NCBI GenBank assembly: GCA_023014365.1 | Contig: JAEBUN010000035.1 | Span: 371,595-435,594 of the forward strand | DNA: 64,000 nucleotides | Source of the DNA: Lepiota brunneoincarnata | Taxonomy: Eukaryota > Basidiomycota > Agaricomycetes > Agaricales > Agaricaceae | Direction: 5' to 3' | In this document: positions 1 to 11,102 of the stretch, piece by piece | Numbering within the stretch: the stretch's first letter is position 1 | Layout: the number at the start of each line of letters is the position of its first letter | Program-made: the position numbers and the translations under genes | Notes under the pieces: generated by a model | Told to the model about the DNA's origin: nothing | Databases searched by the model: none | What the model saw: the letters and a program-made list of their open reading frames with translations, nothing else

Positions 1-258
1 GCTTCACTTTTTCAGATTGTGGAATGATGGGCTCAGGAGGTGTGGTGGAGTCCAGGTGCTCACCTGATAGGATTTTGACTGGGCAAACACTGCCAAAGTG
101 ATGGATAGGATTTGATTGTGAGATATAGGGGGAAGGGTAGATCAGTTCTGTTTTGTTAATAAATTTGATAGTGAATGTGTTTGAGGTCCATATCCATCCT
201 GGTTCCTCCTGGCAGGGTGTCATCTGTGGCCCATTACCATGTGTTGTTTGAAGGGTGA

Positions 259-491
259 ATCACTGTGAACCCCTACAGGTTGTAATTTACGTCAGAAATA
301 GTCAAGAAGTGAGAATTACACCAGATAGTGCCGTTTTTAGGAGAGTATGTAATAATGACATTTTGATAATTACACCAGATAATGCCGTTTTTCTGAATAA
401 AGGTCGTAATTCTTTAATAATTCGATGTGAATTACAACACAGCCCCCACATTTTTCAACGTAAATCATAACTGGTAGGGGTTCACAGTGAT
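259..491. repeat. MITE-like element with terminal inverted repeats
   Basis: A 233-bp non-coding insertion in the gypsy pol. Left end ATCACTGTGAACCCCTAC and right end (reverse complement) match over about 38 bp with a few changes. Inside, a sub-repeat AATTACACCAGATA followed by TGCCGTTTTT occurs twice (about 315 and 371). Removing the element lets the minus-strand frame run on (DWIQQMH into SPFKQH), which supports insertion. The target duplication is short and ambiguous (AT on both sides). No transposase; family unknown. Confidence 0.65.
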
Positions 492-941
492 GCATTTGCT
501 GAATCAATCCAGTCTTCAAAGTCATCTGTGATGGCAGGGTCTTCTGGGGCTCAGGGGCATCACAACAATCTGTCAGGGCCATGTTCCTTGCCAGGGACAT
601 GCCTAAGATGAAAATCAAATAGTAGAATCCCTGATATCCACCAATTGATGGTTGCCAAGGGCTGAATGTCAGGGTTGTTGATCATACCCTTGATATATTT
701 GTGTCAACCTCCACAACCTAGGGTCCCAACTCCTATAATCCATAATCAGATGTCCTTTAAGGCTCTAAACAATCCAAACAGCTCCAACTTGGCCTGGAAA
801 TAGTGAGATTTGCATTCATTGAGGGTGATGAAGCTGAACCTTGAGGGGTATCATTTTGTGTCATCTCCCAGTTGTGATAGAATGTATCTGATGGCAATAT
901 TTGATGTATCAACTGTAAGAGGACTGTCAGGTTTGCCCCCC

Positions 942-1592
942 CTTATGCAAGGTATGTCTAGAGGTCTGTGGTAAAGCATCTGGGTTTGGCCACCCTAGCC
1001 AATGCCCAACACCAAACCAGCCTCATCCTTCAGCCACTGCTATCTCCAAGTCTGATCCCACATACAATCTATATTGTTGTATGTTGTTTGCACATGTTAT
1101 TTCTGGTAGTCTACATAGTGTTTGGTTACCCAGTCTGTGTGCAGACTGTTGCTGTACTTAAGTAGCATGTGTGCTGGTTATGATCAGCACTCAAATATTA
1201 AATTGGTTCTGGCCTCTTTATTCCCCTAACATTGATGCCTAGGATGACCTTATTAGTGCTTGAATAGTCTATTGCTTGAATGCAAGGTGTGAGGGGAAGT
1301 AAGAGCGCCAGAACCAAGTTGATATTCAGGTGGTGAATACAATCAACACCCACACTGCTTATATACATAGAGGTCTGTGCACAGACTGGGTAGCCAGATA
1401 CTATGTAGCTACTAGAATATAACATATGCAAACAATATACAAACAACATTAGTTGTATGTGGATCAGACTCAGGGATGGGGGTGGCCAAAGGCTGAGGCT
1501 GGGCTTAGGCATTGGGCATTGGCTAGAGAGGCCGAGCCCAGACACCCAACCACAGACCCCTAGACATACCTTGTGTAAGGGGGTGTAGTCCC
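942..1592. repeat. Inverted-repeat (foldback-like) insertion inside the gypsy RT/RNase H
   Basis: Two related sequences of about 300 bp face each other. The left arm begins near CAAGGTATGTCTAGAGGTCT (about 952) and the right arm carries the complement of CAAGGTATGTCTAGGGGTCT (ending about 1576). Both continue through a shared GGTCTGTGGT stretch, CCAATGCCCAA, and TACCCAGTCTGTG. The insertion separates RT (ending NSPCVRG) from RNase H (starting near VDTSNIAI). It could be two opposed LTR-like copies or one foldback element. It is too diverged for exact ends. Confidence 0.55.
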
Positions 1593-1631
1593 CTTACACA
1601 AGGTGAATTCTTCACTAATTCCTTTAGTGTA

Positions 1632-1859
1632 TCCATTGCAGCCTGTTCTTCACTGCCAAATCTAAATTCCACTCCTTTCCTTGTCAACTTGACCAGAGGT
1701 CATGAGATTGCAGCAAAATCCTGGAGAAAAATTCGGAACATGCCATCCATCGCAGCCTGTTCTTCACTGCCAAACCTAAATTCCACTCCTTTCCTTGTCA
1801 ACTTTACCAGAGGTTGTGAGATTGCGGCAAAATCCTGGAGAAATATTTGGAACGTGCCA
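1632..1859 (-). repeat. 114-bp tandem duplication within RT
   Basis: The block starting TCCATTGCAGCCTGTTC at 1632 recurs at 1746 as TCCATCGCAGCCTGTTC, period 114 bp (38 codons). On the minus strand both encode FLQDFAAIS...LVKLTRKGVEFRFGSEEQAAMD, so the connection region of the RT is present twice. It adds a multiple of three bases but lies in a dead element. Confidence 0.8.
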
Positions 1860-2943
1860 AGGGTACTGAGAAACCCCCGCACTTCAGTGATGTTTGAGCA
1901 TAATGGCCAGTCAAGGACCTTTTGGATGCGTGAGGTATCAGGAAGCCGTCCAGTATACGTACATAAGTGGCCTACGACCACAGCAGATGAGGTGCAGAAT
2001 CATGATTTTGGCCCCAAAAATGTTCCTCTGGCATGCTTGATCTGTTGTATGATTTGGTTGATGTTCTGGAGATGTTCCCATACAAAATGTCAAACTCCAG
2101 GATTCTCAGCTATAGTCTCATAGCTATCATTGATTTTGTATTGCATTTTTGGCCCTTTAATTAGGACATTGTCAACAAAGGGAAGGGCAGTATGTGGGAT
2201 TTCATCCTGGAGAAGGAATGTGAGATCACATTGCTGAATTTGCATTGAGTTGGTGTATCCCATAGGGATCAAGGTGAGGCATAGAGTCCCAAGAGGAGAT
2301 TGAAATATGGTAAGATTGTGAGATTTAGGTGCTAGAGCACACTGGTCAAAGCCAACAAAGAGGTCAAATATCCCATAGCATCCACAACCACCAAAGGACT
2401 TAGCATATGTTTCTACAATTGGTGGAACTCCTGCATCCTTGATTGTGACAGTGTTGAGGGGCTAGAGGTCATGTACAAGCCTAAGTGATTTGCCATCCTT
2501 CTTGAGCACACAGAACCATTGCAATTGATAGGACAAGTTCAAAGGCTCATAAACACCACTGGCAATTTTTGCTTTGATGACCTTGACTACTTGTCAGAAG
2601 TTTCTGGGAGGTATTGGTATATTTTGGAGTGACCAGGGGACATGTTCAATAGTGTGGATAACAATGGGGTCGAAATATTTGCTTGAGAACTTGCCCTTCT
2701 CATCTTCACTCCATGTGAACCTGAGTTCCTGGGTTTTGATTAGGTAATGGATCAATTTCTCTTCTTCAGGCCATAGGAACCCTTTGGGATTAATATTCAT
2801 AGCTATTTTCCTTTCCAGCATGTAGTGGGCACCAGAACTGAGGTTGGGTGGTGATGTGTGTAAGGGGAACTCCAGGTCATTGCCCACAACTGCAAATTTG
2901 GAATTCTGATCCCCAGACTCCCTACCTTTGGAAATCTAACTCC

Positions 2944-3888
2944 TGTAAGGGGACACTCCAGACACCTCAGCAACACCTCCATTAACCCTACAGACACTAC
3001 TGGGCCTCTCAACATACTGTACATTCCCCCCTTCAAACACTTGTACTCCAAGCACAGCTGGAACACAATAGATGCCCCCTCATTGTCCAGATAAATACCT
3101 CCCTGCACCCTCCACACCTTCTTTAATCCTCTCTTGCCCCCTTTCATTTCTATAGACCTCAGACTACCATCCTCATCCCCTACACTCATTTAATCATAGT
3201 TGGCTTTGTGCAACACCTAGGCATCACAGCCCAGCTTTATTCAACTTATATTGATTATATAAGTCAGGTATATACATAGTTTTCACCTGCAGGGGTTTCC
3301 TCATCCTATTCTCTTAGGAGTTCCCTGCAGGTATGCATTTTGTACTTAACCCACAAATTAATAGTACTTAGGATTTCCTGTTAGGGCGACCCGGGAGGGC
3401 CTTGACAGCTTAGGGGGAGCTGAGGGGACACTGCAGGGGTATCCTAAGTCTTATTAATCTGTGAGTTAAGTACAGGGCACATACCTGCAGGGGTATCCTA
3501 AGAGAATAGGATAGAGAAACCCCTGCAGGTGAAACTATGTATATATATGACTTATATAATCAATATAAGTTGAACCAAACCTGGCTGTGGTGTCCAGGTG
3601 GTACACAAAGGGCAATCATGGTTGAAACCTAGCTGTCTAGGATCTACAGGAATAAAGGAGGGCAGAAGGAGGTTGAGGAAAGTGTGAAGAGTGAAGGAAA
3701 AGGTTCATCTGGTCAATGAGGGGACATCCGGGGTATTTGGACTGTGCATGGGGCTTAGGCGTTTAAAAGGGGGAATATACAGTGTGTTGGGAGTGTTGCT
3801 AGGGTGTTTGGGGTGTCCCCTTACATTTCCCTGCAGTATCATTTCAGCTCCCCCTGAGCTGTCAAGGCCTCCCAGGTCAGCCCTAACA
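2944..3888 (-). repeat. LTR (family L1), minus orientation, split by a second LTR
   Basis: On the minus strand this runs TGTTAGGGC (3888) to CCCCTTACA (2944), the same ends as the solo LTRs at 3379 and 9087. It is interrupted by the LTR at 3379-3825 and resumes at 3826. It contains the hairpin CCTGCAGGGG...CCCCTGCAGG (about 3285-3332). No matching target duplication is visible at its outer ends (CTCC against GAAGA), so it may be the terminal LTR of a truncated element rather than a solo LTR. Confidence 0.75.
3379..3825 (+). repeat. Solo LTR (family L1) nested inside another L1 LTR
   Basis: A 447-bp sequence with TG...CA ends (TGTTAGGGCGACC to GTCCCCTTACA), bordered on both sides by TTTCC, the 5-bp target duplication expected of LTR integration. 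It sits in the opposite orientation inside the older L1 LTR. It carries the PstI-centred hairpin near 3483-3530. No internal retrotransposon sequence adjoins it, so the internal region was probably lost by LTR-LTR recombination. Confidence 0.88.
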
Positions 3889-4022
3889 GAAGAATAGGAT
3901 CCCTGGAGAGACCAGTCTTGTGTCTATAGGCCCTACCATATCCAGAACAGCATTCTATGACCCAGTAGCAACCTATCTCCCCAATGCTCCTCTCTCTCAC
4001 CACCCTACCTCATCCCACACTC

Positions 4023-5225
4023 ATGTCACAGCAAAATGCACCAGGAAATGGGCTCTCAGACCCACTGGCTATGATTGCTCAGCTCCAACAGGATGTGGCA
4101 TCTGTAATGACCAAGCAGGCTGACTCTGAGCTGGCCCTCACAGAGGTGATCCAGTCAATTCAAACTATGCTCCAAGAACTTTCCCAACATCTGAAGACCC
4201 CAAACCCCCCCAATGTGATCCCACCTGTCTCTAATTCCCTCCCTTCCCCTACTCAACACCCCCATTCCTCAAAGGTTAAGCTGGTGACTCCACCAGACTT
4301 CTCTGGTGACTGAATGCATGGAAGAGCCTTCTTAAACTTGTGTAACACCTACCTGTGACTCTGCCCCACACATTTTTCATCAGACCAACAGAAGGTACTC
4401 TGGGCTATGTCTTTTATGAAGGAGGGGTGTGCCACTAAGTGGACAGACCAAGTTTTCTGGTGGGAAGAGAGGAATCAAGGGGCAGAAAGGTTTTTGGATT
4501 GGGAGGACTTCTAGGATGAGTTCTGTAAGCACTTCTTCCTTGTAGACTCCAAAGCAGCTGCTGTAAATAGCCTGGAAGGCACAGAGTACTTCCAGCAAAA
4601 CAGGAGCATTGAGGACTACCTGGACAAATTCCTGGAGCTTATTTCAGACTCTGGATACCAATATGACAAGACCATCATCATCAAGTTCCACCAAGGTCTC
4701 CAGCCAGTGGTCCAAACTGCTGTAGCCACAATGATGGCTAATCGACCCTCAGATTATACTCTGGAGGCTTAGTACAAGGTAGTGCAACTCATAGACCAAA
4801 ACTGAGGTGCAAACAAAGCTTTCTAAGCCCTTGGATGGACTCAGATGTCCCTGACCAAGCCCTCTGCCCATTCCTATCACCTTGCGCCTCTCCCTACAGC
4901 CACACCCACCATGTTGATGTCAACTCCCCCCCTACCAATTTGCTCTTTTGCCCATGTCACTCCTATGCCGGTGAAGCCAGTCCTGATGGATATCGATGTG
5001 ACTAGGAAGACTTTGGCAACTCTGGCACTGTGTTATAGATGCCACCAACCAGGCCATGTCAAATCCGAATGCTCCATGCATTTTGATGTTCACTATCTGG
5101 ATATAGAGGAGAAAGAAGCCTTGATTCAAAAGTTGCTGGCTGAAAAGGATGCTGTGGAAGCTCAAGAATCATTGGAGCAGTTAGGGAGTGAAGAGGAGAT
5201 GGATTTTGTCTTGAGCAGTTGGTGA
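4023..5225 (+). pseudogene. Ty3/gypsy gag remnant with CCHC zinc knuckle
   Basis: Plus-strand structural polyprotein of a gypsy element. The best first ATG is at 4023 (MSQQNAPGN), followed by a coiled-coil-prone stretch (MIAQLQQDVASV) and KLVTPPDFSGD, the usual entry to the capsid domain. Beyond 4313 the frame breaks, but capsid-like blocks continue in other frames (AFLNLCNTY; NRSIEDYLDKFLELI at about 4600). The nucleocapsid knuckle CYRCHQPGHVKSEC (CX2CX4HX4C) is intact near 5034-5075, in the frame 4845-5225. Several stops make it non-functional. Its strand is opposite to the pol at 1-2937, so the two are separate copies or were rearranged. Confidence 0.82.
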
Positions 5226-5443
5226 ACTGTGTGCCCCAACTGCCTACAGGAAGTAGGTATAGTGTATTACCCCTAGACCCAATAAATGACACTGTTCCTA
5301 CCTGAAATCTGATCCCTGTACAAGCCACACCCCCTATAAGATCCCCTCCATCCAAGAGGCTAAGATGGTTAAAATGGGAATGATGTCTACCCTCTGTATT
5401 CAAGATAGCTTCCACAGAGTCTTGGTGGTCACTTCATCTGACT

Positions 5444-5905
5444 GTGGAACTGGAGATGATGGACATGTCCAAAAGGATGGTTACTCAAGCCCTCCTGGAT
5501 AGTGGGGTGACTAGTTGTTTTGTTGACTGTGATTTCATGTGGAAAAACCATCTCAATACTCGCTCCCTCTCCCAACCCATCCTGGTCTTCAATGTTGATG
5601 GTACCAAAAATGAAGCTGGCTTGATTACTGAAGTCCTAGACATCACCCTTTGCTATAAGTCCCACTCAGAGCATACTGCCCTTGCTGTCACTTTGCTTGG
5701 AAGGCAAGACCTATTGTTAGGCTTTTCATGGTTAAGGGAGTACAACCCTGAAGTAGATTGGCAAACAGGTGAAGTCTGTATGACTTGCTGCCCAGATAGA
5801 TGTTGTATGCTCTGTAAGGAACAACTAAGGACTGAACAGAAAGTCCAAAGGGCTGAGCTTAGAGCAACCTCTACATGTTTGGAAGGCTCCCATGTTACCA
5901 TTTTC
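5444..5905 (+). pseudogene. Retropepsin-like protease fragment of the same gypsy element
   Basis: Continues the plus-strand gypsy element. The aspartic protease active-site triplet appears as LLDSGVTS, with the downstream motif LLGFSWLREYNPEVDW that joins protease to RT in this family. Reading stays open to about 5905 and then turns into unrelated sequence with no RT, so the element is truncated there, probably by the insertion that fills 5906 onward. The reading frame runs on to 6010 only by chance. Confidence 0.8.
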
Positions 5906-6915
5906 CCTCTAGCACACCTGGCCATCTATTCTTGTTTATTACACATCACCACCTGCTGTCAATGCCTATCTTTATTTAGTTATCACATGCCACCACCTGT
6001 CTATAGTTAGCTCTTCATCAGCTTGTGATTCTAACCCATTTGCATGTGATTATTCCTTTTTATCACATGCCCACACCCTCAGTAGTATATCTAGGCCTAG
6101 TTAGCAAGGATGTCCCCTAGCTTTGTCTTATTATACATCATATTTGTTCCTGCTCTTTGGCATTGCCTTAGACTTGCTTGCACTACTCAACAGTCTACTT
6201 GTCATACAACTGCATTAAGCCTTGCAGACACCTAACCTGCATAACAAAAGACAAAGCTACTCATTGCCTCTCTTCTCTCTTCTCACTCTTGTCTTCTCTG
6301 GTCTGTACAGTACTGTTAACTGTGAGGTTTAGACAGTAACATAAACTGTTGAGGATCATCGCTTGTCTATTCAAGCATCTGACACAGTCTTCACCCTGAG
6401 GAACTTCAGCTGCTGTTCCTCTGAACCTTTGCACCCCAGCATCTCTATAGGTTCTCAGATTCCTCCTTTGTCTTGTTGAATGTCTTAGCAGATCTTAAAT
6501 TCTTGTTGGTTCCTCTTTACTGAAAAAGAATCATTGCCCATCACAGGTAGTTACTTTCAAGAAAGGACTAATTGTCCTAACCCCCACATTTTCCAGTCTG
6601 GTTCTGGATCTCCAGGACCTTCTCAACCATCTGTTACCTCACATGTCATTCCATCAACTCCTTATCCTACTCCTTATTTTCATGTTCCTTCATCTTCTCC
6701 TGAGTCTGACCAACCTATATATGCAACCCTGCCTGAACCAGTGGATACCACTGTTCTCATAGCTACTCAGATTACTGAACCATCACCCATTGAACCACCC
6801 TGACTCCCTTTTGGTCTGCTAGAAGCAACTGCAAGTACAGGAGGTCCCTTACACTTTCCTATCCATCAGATAGAACCCAGACAGTACCAACTCCCCTGCA
6901 ACCTACAACCCTTTC
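5906..6915. other. Unassigned low-CpG sequence between two retroelements
   Basis: No protein I recognise. The plus-strand frame 6534-6803 (89 aa, rich in Pro, Ser and Thr) has no known motif and could be a fragment of a gag-like linker or chance. The preceding 600 bp are pyrimidine-rich with many CA/TG dinucleotides, consistent with decayed transposon sequence. Confidence 0.4.
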
Positions 6916-7377
6916 TGTTACCCAGGTTAGGGGTTTGCTCTTGAGTAGCACAGAGTTCGACACAGGATGCCTATACAGACTTGGTCCTGTCCTACTAAGT
7001 GTGACTTGGAGGCAATGGAGCACTATAGATCCAGCTGGTTTAAGGGCAAAGAGATATACATAGGAGGCAAGAACTGTATAACACTAAGATAAGGATACAA
7101 GGTATGGTACAGTATCCTTATATACTACTATGTGTGGCTATGCTCCTACTATATATATCTGGACTTGGGTAAGGTGAGTTATACTGAGTCAAAGTCTTAT
7201 CTATCTAAATATAGATTGTTCTGATGTGCACTTCTGATTGTTTCAGAGTGACAAGTCTTCTATCTATTTATATACTTTGATGTTTCTGATAAGAGTTCCT
7301 TCTGGACAGGCTTCTGATAAGGGACTGCTGATAACATTACCCTGTTTTTAAGGTTATATTCCATTATAACCATTACA
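6916..7377 (-). repeat. Probable 3' LTR of the degenerate chromovirus
   Basis: Starts TGTTACCCAGG and ends CCATTACA, directly beside the 3' end (minus strand) of the element whose chromodomain and zinc knuckles follow at 7602-8702. Its layout echoes the LTR at 17356-17685: a short internal inverted repeat (AAGGATA...TATCCTT) followed by a TATATAC-rich segment. The partner LTR is missing, so the ends are inferred. Confidence 0.45.
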
Positions 7378-7601
7378 TCTTTTCCTTCTGTTGTGTTTGA
7401 AGTAGGGTGTTTTTAGAATTCTCCTACTGGTTCTCCACATATGTTGGACATGGCAACATTGTCATATCCATTGTTGTAATCATCTTCTTTAGGGTATTCA
7501 AGTCCTGAGTATTGGTAATGGAGGGATGGGGTGGTTTGAGGTTGAGCAGCTATAGGTCTGTTGTAAGGCATATATCTTGTTCCTTTTGAGGGGCATTCAG
7601 T

Positions 7602-8702
7602 TCATTTGTGGCAAGGTTGGAATACTCTGCAGTGTGGGCATCTATATTTAATACAATTGTATGAATAATAGCCTGGAGCATATTGTTTGCAACCAAGGCA
7701 GGTGAATTGGGGATAATCCATAGCCCAATGTCCTATTTGTTTGCATTGAATGCATTGGGATCTGTTGTTGGGTTTGGGGTTTGGAACTTGTTGGAAGGGG
7801 ATGGGAGAGTTCCATATTGGAATTGGTTTGGTGGTGTTTTTACAGAAGGGGTTGTTGGTTCCAACAGGGTTCTTTCTTCCTGATGTGGGAGTTGGAGTAG
7901 TTTTATTGGTGGGGGGTGTCACATTGGGTTGTTTCTTTCTTGGCATTTAGGACATGAGTCCTTGGCATGTGAGGAGGAATGCCTCATAGTTTTTGGTCCA
8001 TTTTCATTGGGCATGGAAGGCATTGTGGAGGAGTTTTGTTTGTTTGACATAATAGGTGTAGTCTTCTCAGTTGTAGTCACTGATAGGAGCATTATTGACT
8101 TTATTGGTGAGGAATTGGGTGGAGGCAATTGTGCATAAATCTTCTACATTAGTCATGATTGGTTCTACACTTTTTACTCCAGCTGTATGGAAGTTGATGG
8201 GTAAGGCAGCTACTGGTTCTGGTTCTGGTGTAGTGTTGGGATTGGGAGTTTCATCTCTGACATTGATGAAGGCATTGGAGGGTATGAATGGGCATGGTCT
8301 TGGGATTGGAGTTAGGGAGTTTCTTTTGACTGTTGGGGTTGCCAATGATGACAATGGAGGAAGTGGAGGAGGAAGAGGAGAAGGGGGGAGTGGATTGAGG
8401 GCAGACAAGGTTGAGATTGTTCATGGACATTTTTGAGTACATTTAGTGGTGGAGTGAAGTTGCTTCTGGTAGGTTCTGGGTAGTTTCTGGTCATTGCTGG
8501 TAATTTGATGTTCTTCTTTATACTCTTCCAAGTATTCATTGGCATTATTGCGGAGTTCTTCTTTGGATATCCATTGGTTCTCTGTGTGGGAGTATCCTTT
8601 CCAATGTACATAGTATTGGAGTTTTCTGTGGTATTGACAGTGATTAAGAATGGCTTCTATTTCATATTCTTCTTCATTAATGATGTCTGGTGGTAGTGGC
8701 AT
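7602..8702 (-). pseudogene. Post-integrase region of degenerate chromovirus: chromodomain plus zinc knuckles
   Basis: Minus strand, 5' to 3': a chromodomain (frame 8421-8702; EYEIEAILNHCQYHRKLQYY then VHWKGYSHTENQW), a Pro-rich linker with PINFHTAGVKS (frame 8067-8408), a lone CPKCQERNN (7919-8128), then two decayed zinc knuckles in the frame 7602-7946. The knuckles read CIQCKQIGHWAMDY and CLGCKQYAPGYYSYNC; the last Cys of the first and the His of the second have become Tyr. The layout equals that of the younger element at 17681-19564, which shows a chromodomain followed by a paired zinc knuckle is a lineage trait. Stops and frame changes make it dead. Confidence 0.8.
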
Positions 8703-8843
8703 TGGGTGAGGTCCATATGCTTCTGTTTCAGTACATGGAGTTAAAAGGTTTTGGTGGAATACTGGGTGTATCTTCCATTTGATCAGAAGTTTTAGTTTGT
8801 ATGTGAGTGGCGATAGGACTTCTGAGATAAGGAAGGGTCCTAG

Positions 8844-10331
8844 TCATTTTGGGGATATCTTGTTGGAGATGAAGGGGGGTTTGAGGTTTTTGGCTTCTAG
8901 CCATACTTTCTGATGTGTTTCAAGGGGTTTGACCATTCTTCTGGTTCTTTGTTTCATAATATTGGTGGAAATTTGGTGCACCATATGTGCTTCTTTTCTG
9001 GCATCATCAAAGAGTCTGATGCATTTGTCTACTGATGGAAAGTTTGAAGTTTCCATGACCATGGGTATTGGTGGAGGGTTGTATCCTGTTAGGGCAACCT
9101 GGAGGGTTTGAGCAACTTAGGGGGCTGGAACATCACTGTAGGGAAATCCTAAGTATTATTAATTGGTGAGCTAAGTAGAGAGTCCATACCTGCAGGGTAA
9201 TCCTAAGAGAATAGGATGAGGAAACCCCTGCAGGCAATAACTATGTATATACTTGACTTATATAATCAATATAAATTGAACAAGGCTTGACTGTGGTGTC
9301 TGGGTGTTGCACAAGGCCAGGTATGATTAAAACAAGTGTAGGGAGTGAAGATATATGGGAAATGAGAGGAAACAGGAGAGGGTTAAGGAAGGTGTAGAGG
9401 GTGAAAGGAGGGGTTTAACTGGGCAGTGAGGGGATCTCTGGTGTGTTCTGGTTATGTTTGGGGTGTAAGTGTTTGAAAGGGGGGATGTACAGTGTGCTGG
9501 GAGGCTTAGGGGTGTTTGTGGATTGTCCCCTTACATATCCCATGATTAGTTCAAATGGGGATTTCTGCCTTGAGGCATGCATTTTGGAGTTGTGTGCAAA
9601 TTCAGCAATAGGGAGGGTTTATGACTAGTCAAGAGGATTCCTGGTGCAGTATATGGCTAGGTAGGTCTTGATTTCTTAGTTGTATTGTTCTGTGGAACCA
9701 TCTGCCTGGGGATGGTATGCAGTTGAGAATGCTTGTTGAATGTTGAGGCATTTAGCTAGTTCTCAGAGGGAGTTGGTGGCAAATCTGGGGTCTCAATCTG
9801 ATATGATTTTGTCAGGGAGACTGAACCTTGTGAACACTTTTTCTATTATTAGTCATCTGATGTCATTGGCATTTGATCAATCTGAGGTTGGGATGAAAAT
9901 TACCCCCTTTGTAAGGCTGTGGTCTACCATAGGACAATATCACATTGTGACCAGCACTAGGCAGTAGACTGGTGATAAGATCCCATGAGATTTGAGCAAA
10001 TAGGTGCCTGGAGGATGATTGTGGGATCGGTTGAGTCAGTGCACAATCCAGTCTGCATATGATTTTGTGTTGCTGACACTCTGGACAGCCTTTGACATAG
10101 TTCTTTATGAACATCAACATTCCTGGCCAATACACTTCTTTCTTGGCAAGGCAATACATTTCCTGTTCTCCAGGGTGGCCACATGTAGGGTAGTTGTGGT
10201 ATCTTGTGATGACATTGCATCTGAGTTGAAAGTCTTCTGGAATTACATATGTACATCATTCTACCGTAATATATATAATAATTGGGCCAGTATAGAGTGA
10301 GATAGAAGTGTTTGTCCAAGCTTATCACCAA
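8844..10331 (-). pseudogene. Integrase remnant of the degenerate chromovirus
   Basis: Minus strand. The HHCC zinc domain is seen as YWPGMLMFIKNYVKGCPECQQHK (frame 9863-10159), followed by the start of the catalytic core (ISWDLITSLLPSAGHNVIL), then core and C-terminal pieces beyond the solo LTR, ending with NFPSVDKCIRLFDDARKEAHMVHQI and KVWLEAKNLK (8844-9062). The solo LTR 9087-9535 splits it. Nothing of RT or gag is found upstream of 10331, so the 5' part of this element is missing. Confidence 0.82.
9087..9535 (+). repeat. Solo LTR (family L1) with 5-bp target duplication
   Basis: A 449-bp sequence, TGTTAGGGCAACC to GTCCCCTTACA, flanked on both sides by TATCC. It lies inside the integrase frame of the degenerate chromovirus. 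It shares the CCTGCAGGG...CCCCTGCAGG hairpin (about 9188-9234) with the two L1 LTRs near 3 kb. Confidence 0.9.
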
Positions 10332-11102
10332 TCTGACCTACCAACCAATGACAGTATATGGTGATGTGTACCATTATTTATTTATTTGAAAAATAATCTC
10401 ATAAGATATTTTTTAATTCCAAACTTTAGGTAATATATTTATATGGGTATTTTTCATAAAATTGATTATTATGGTACATTTAAGCAAAATATTACATAAA
10501 ATAACACTATGGTGTAATGGTTAGTGTTTCAAGCTCTGTACAAACATGTTATTTCCATTTTTGAGGTTGAGGGTTTGAATCCTGCTCACATTTCAATACA
10601 TGCAAGATCAACATTTCATCATTCTCAAACCAATGTCCACTCTTTCAATATATTTAAGATCCATATCCCATGTTTTCTGCTACTCTTGGGATATTGTACA
10701 ATGAGGATATGACTCATAGGTTAGAAGTATAAAACACCATTGGTACACCAATAAATATTCCAACATCCCCCCTACATGGTTTTACTTCTCCACTGCTCTC
10801 TAACTCTACCTTGAGTTCCTACTTCTCATTCCAAACCTCAACTATCTGTACTGGACATAAATTTCCCCATGGTTTTTGTAAGTTAGAATTAAACTTGTAT
10901 GAAGTCATGATACTAAATTATAGCAGGGATTCATTAAGCACTGTGCAAAGTACTTCTTTGAGTCAGAACAAGATGTCCCTCCACCACTACCTCCCAAATC
11001 TCCACAGATGGCCCCCCAACCAATTCCATCCATACAACAGCTTCATCCAACCTCACATTTGTTATTTTACTTTAATTTAAAAGCTAACTTACACAAACTT
11101 AC
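10332..11102. other. AT-rich spacer left of the MULE
   Basis: No coding sequence recognised. 10370-10500 is very AT-rich. Pol III-like boxes lie at 10504-10590 (separate entry). The stretch up to 11102 may be the 5' non-coding part of the MULE element, but no terminal inverted repeat could be matched. Confidence 0.4.
10504..10590 (+). repeat. tRNA-like sequence (tRNA pseudogene or SINE head)
   Basis: TATGGTGTAATGGTTAGTG resembles an A box / D arm of eukaryotic Gln/His/Glu-type tRNAs, and GAGGGTTTGAATCCTGC, 60 nt on, resembles a B box / T arm with four of five stem pairs. The spacing fits RNA polymerase III internal promoters. The acceptor stem cannot be closed and the anticodon arm is unclear, so a functional tRNA is unlikely. 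Confidence 0.4.

Larger units (their letters stand above)
1..2937 (-). mobile_element. Ty3/gypsy pol remnant (RT-RNase H), old copy
   Basis: Degenerate retrotransposon polymerase read on the minus strand. From its 5' side (right) come the RT start with IPIPP (2594-2887), the RT core with FVDNVLIKGP at the catalytic YxDD/FVDD position (2090-2272), the RT thumb/connection (1700-1981), and RNase H (about 500-940) with VDTSNIAI and the linker VPGKEHGPD. The order RT then RNase H is that of Ty3/gypsy; the wording resembles the K02A2.6-like group common in basidiomycetes. Stops and frameshifts are dense, and the second catalytic Asp reads Asn (FVDN), so it is dead. It is interrupted by a MITE (259-491) and an inverted-repeat insertion (942-1592). 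CpG is nearly absent. No integrase is seen to the left edge. Confidence 0.85.

Noticed and set aside
6534..6803. Pro/Ser-rich 89-aa ORF as a host gene
   Set aside because: Lies in CpG-depleted transposon debris; no start context or motif to support it.
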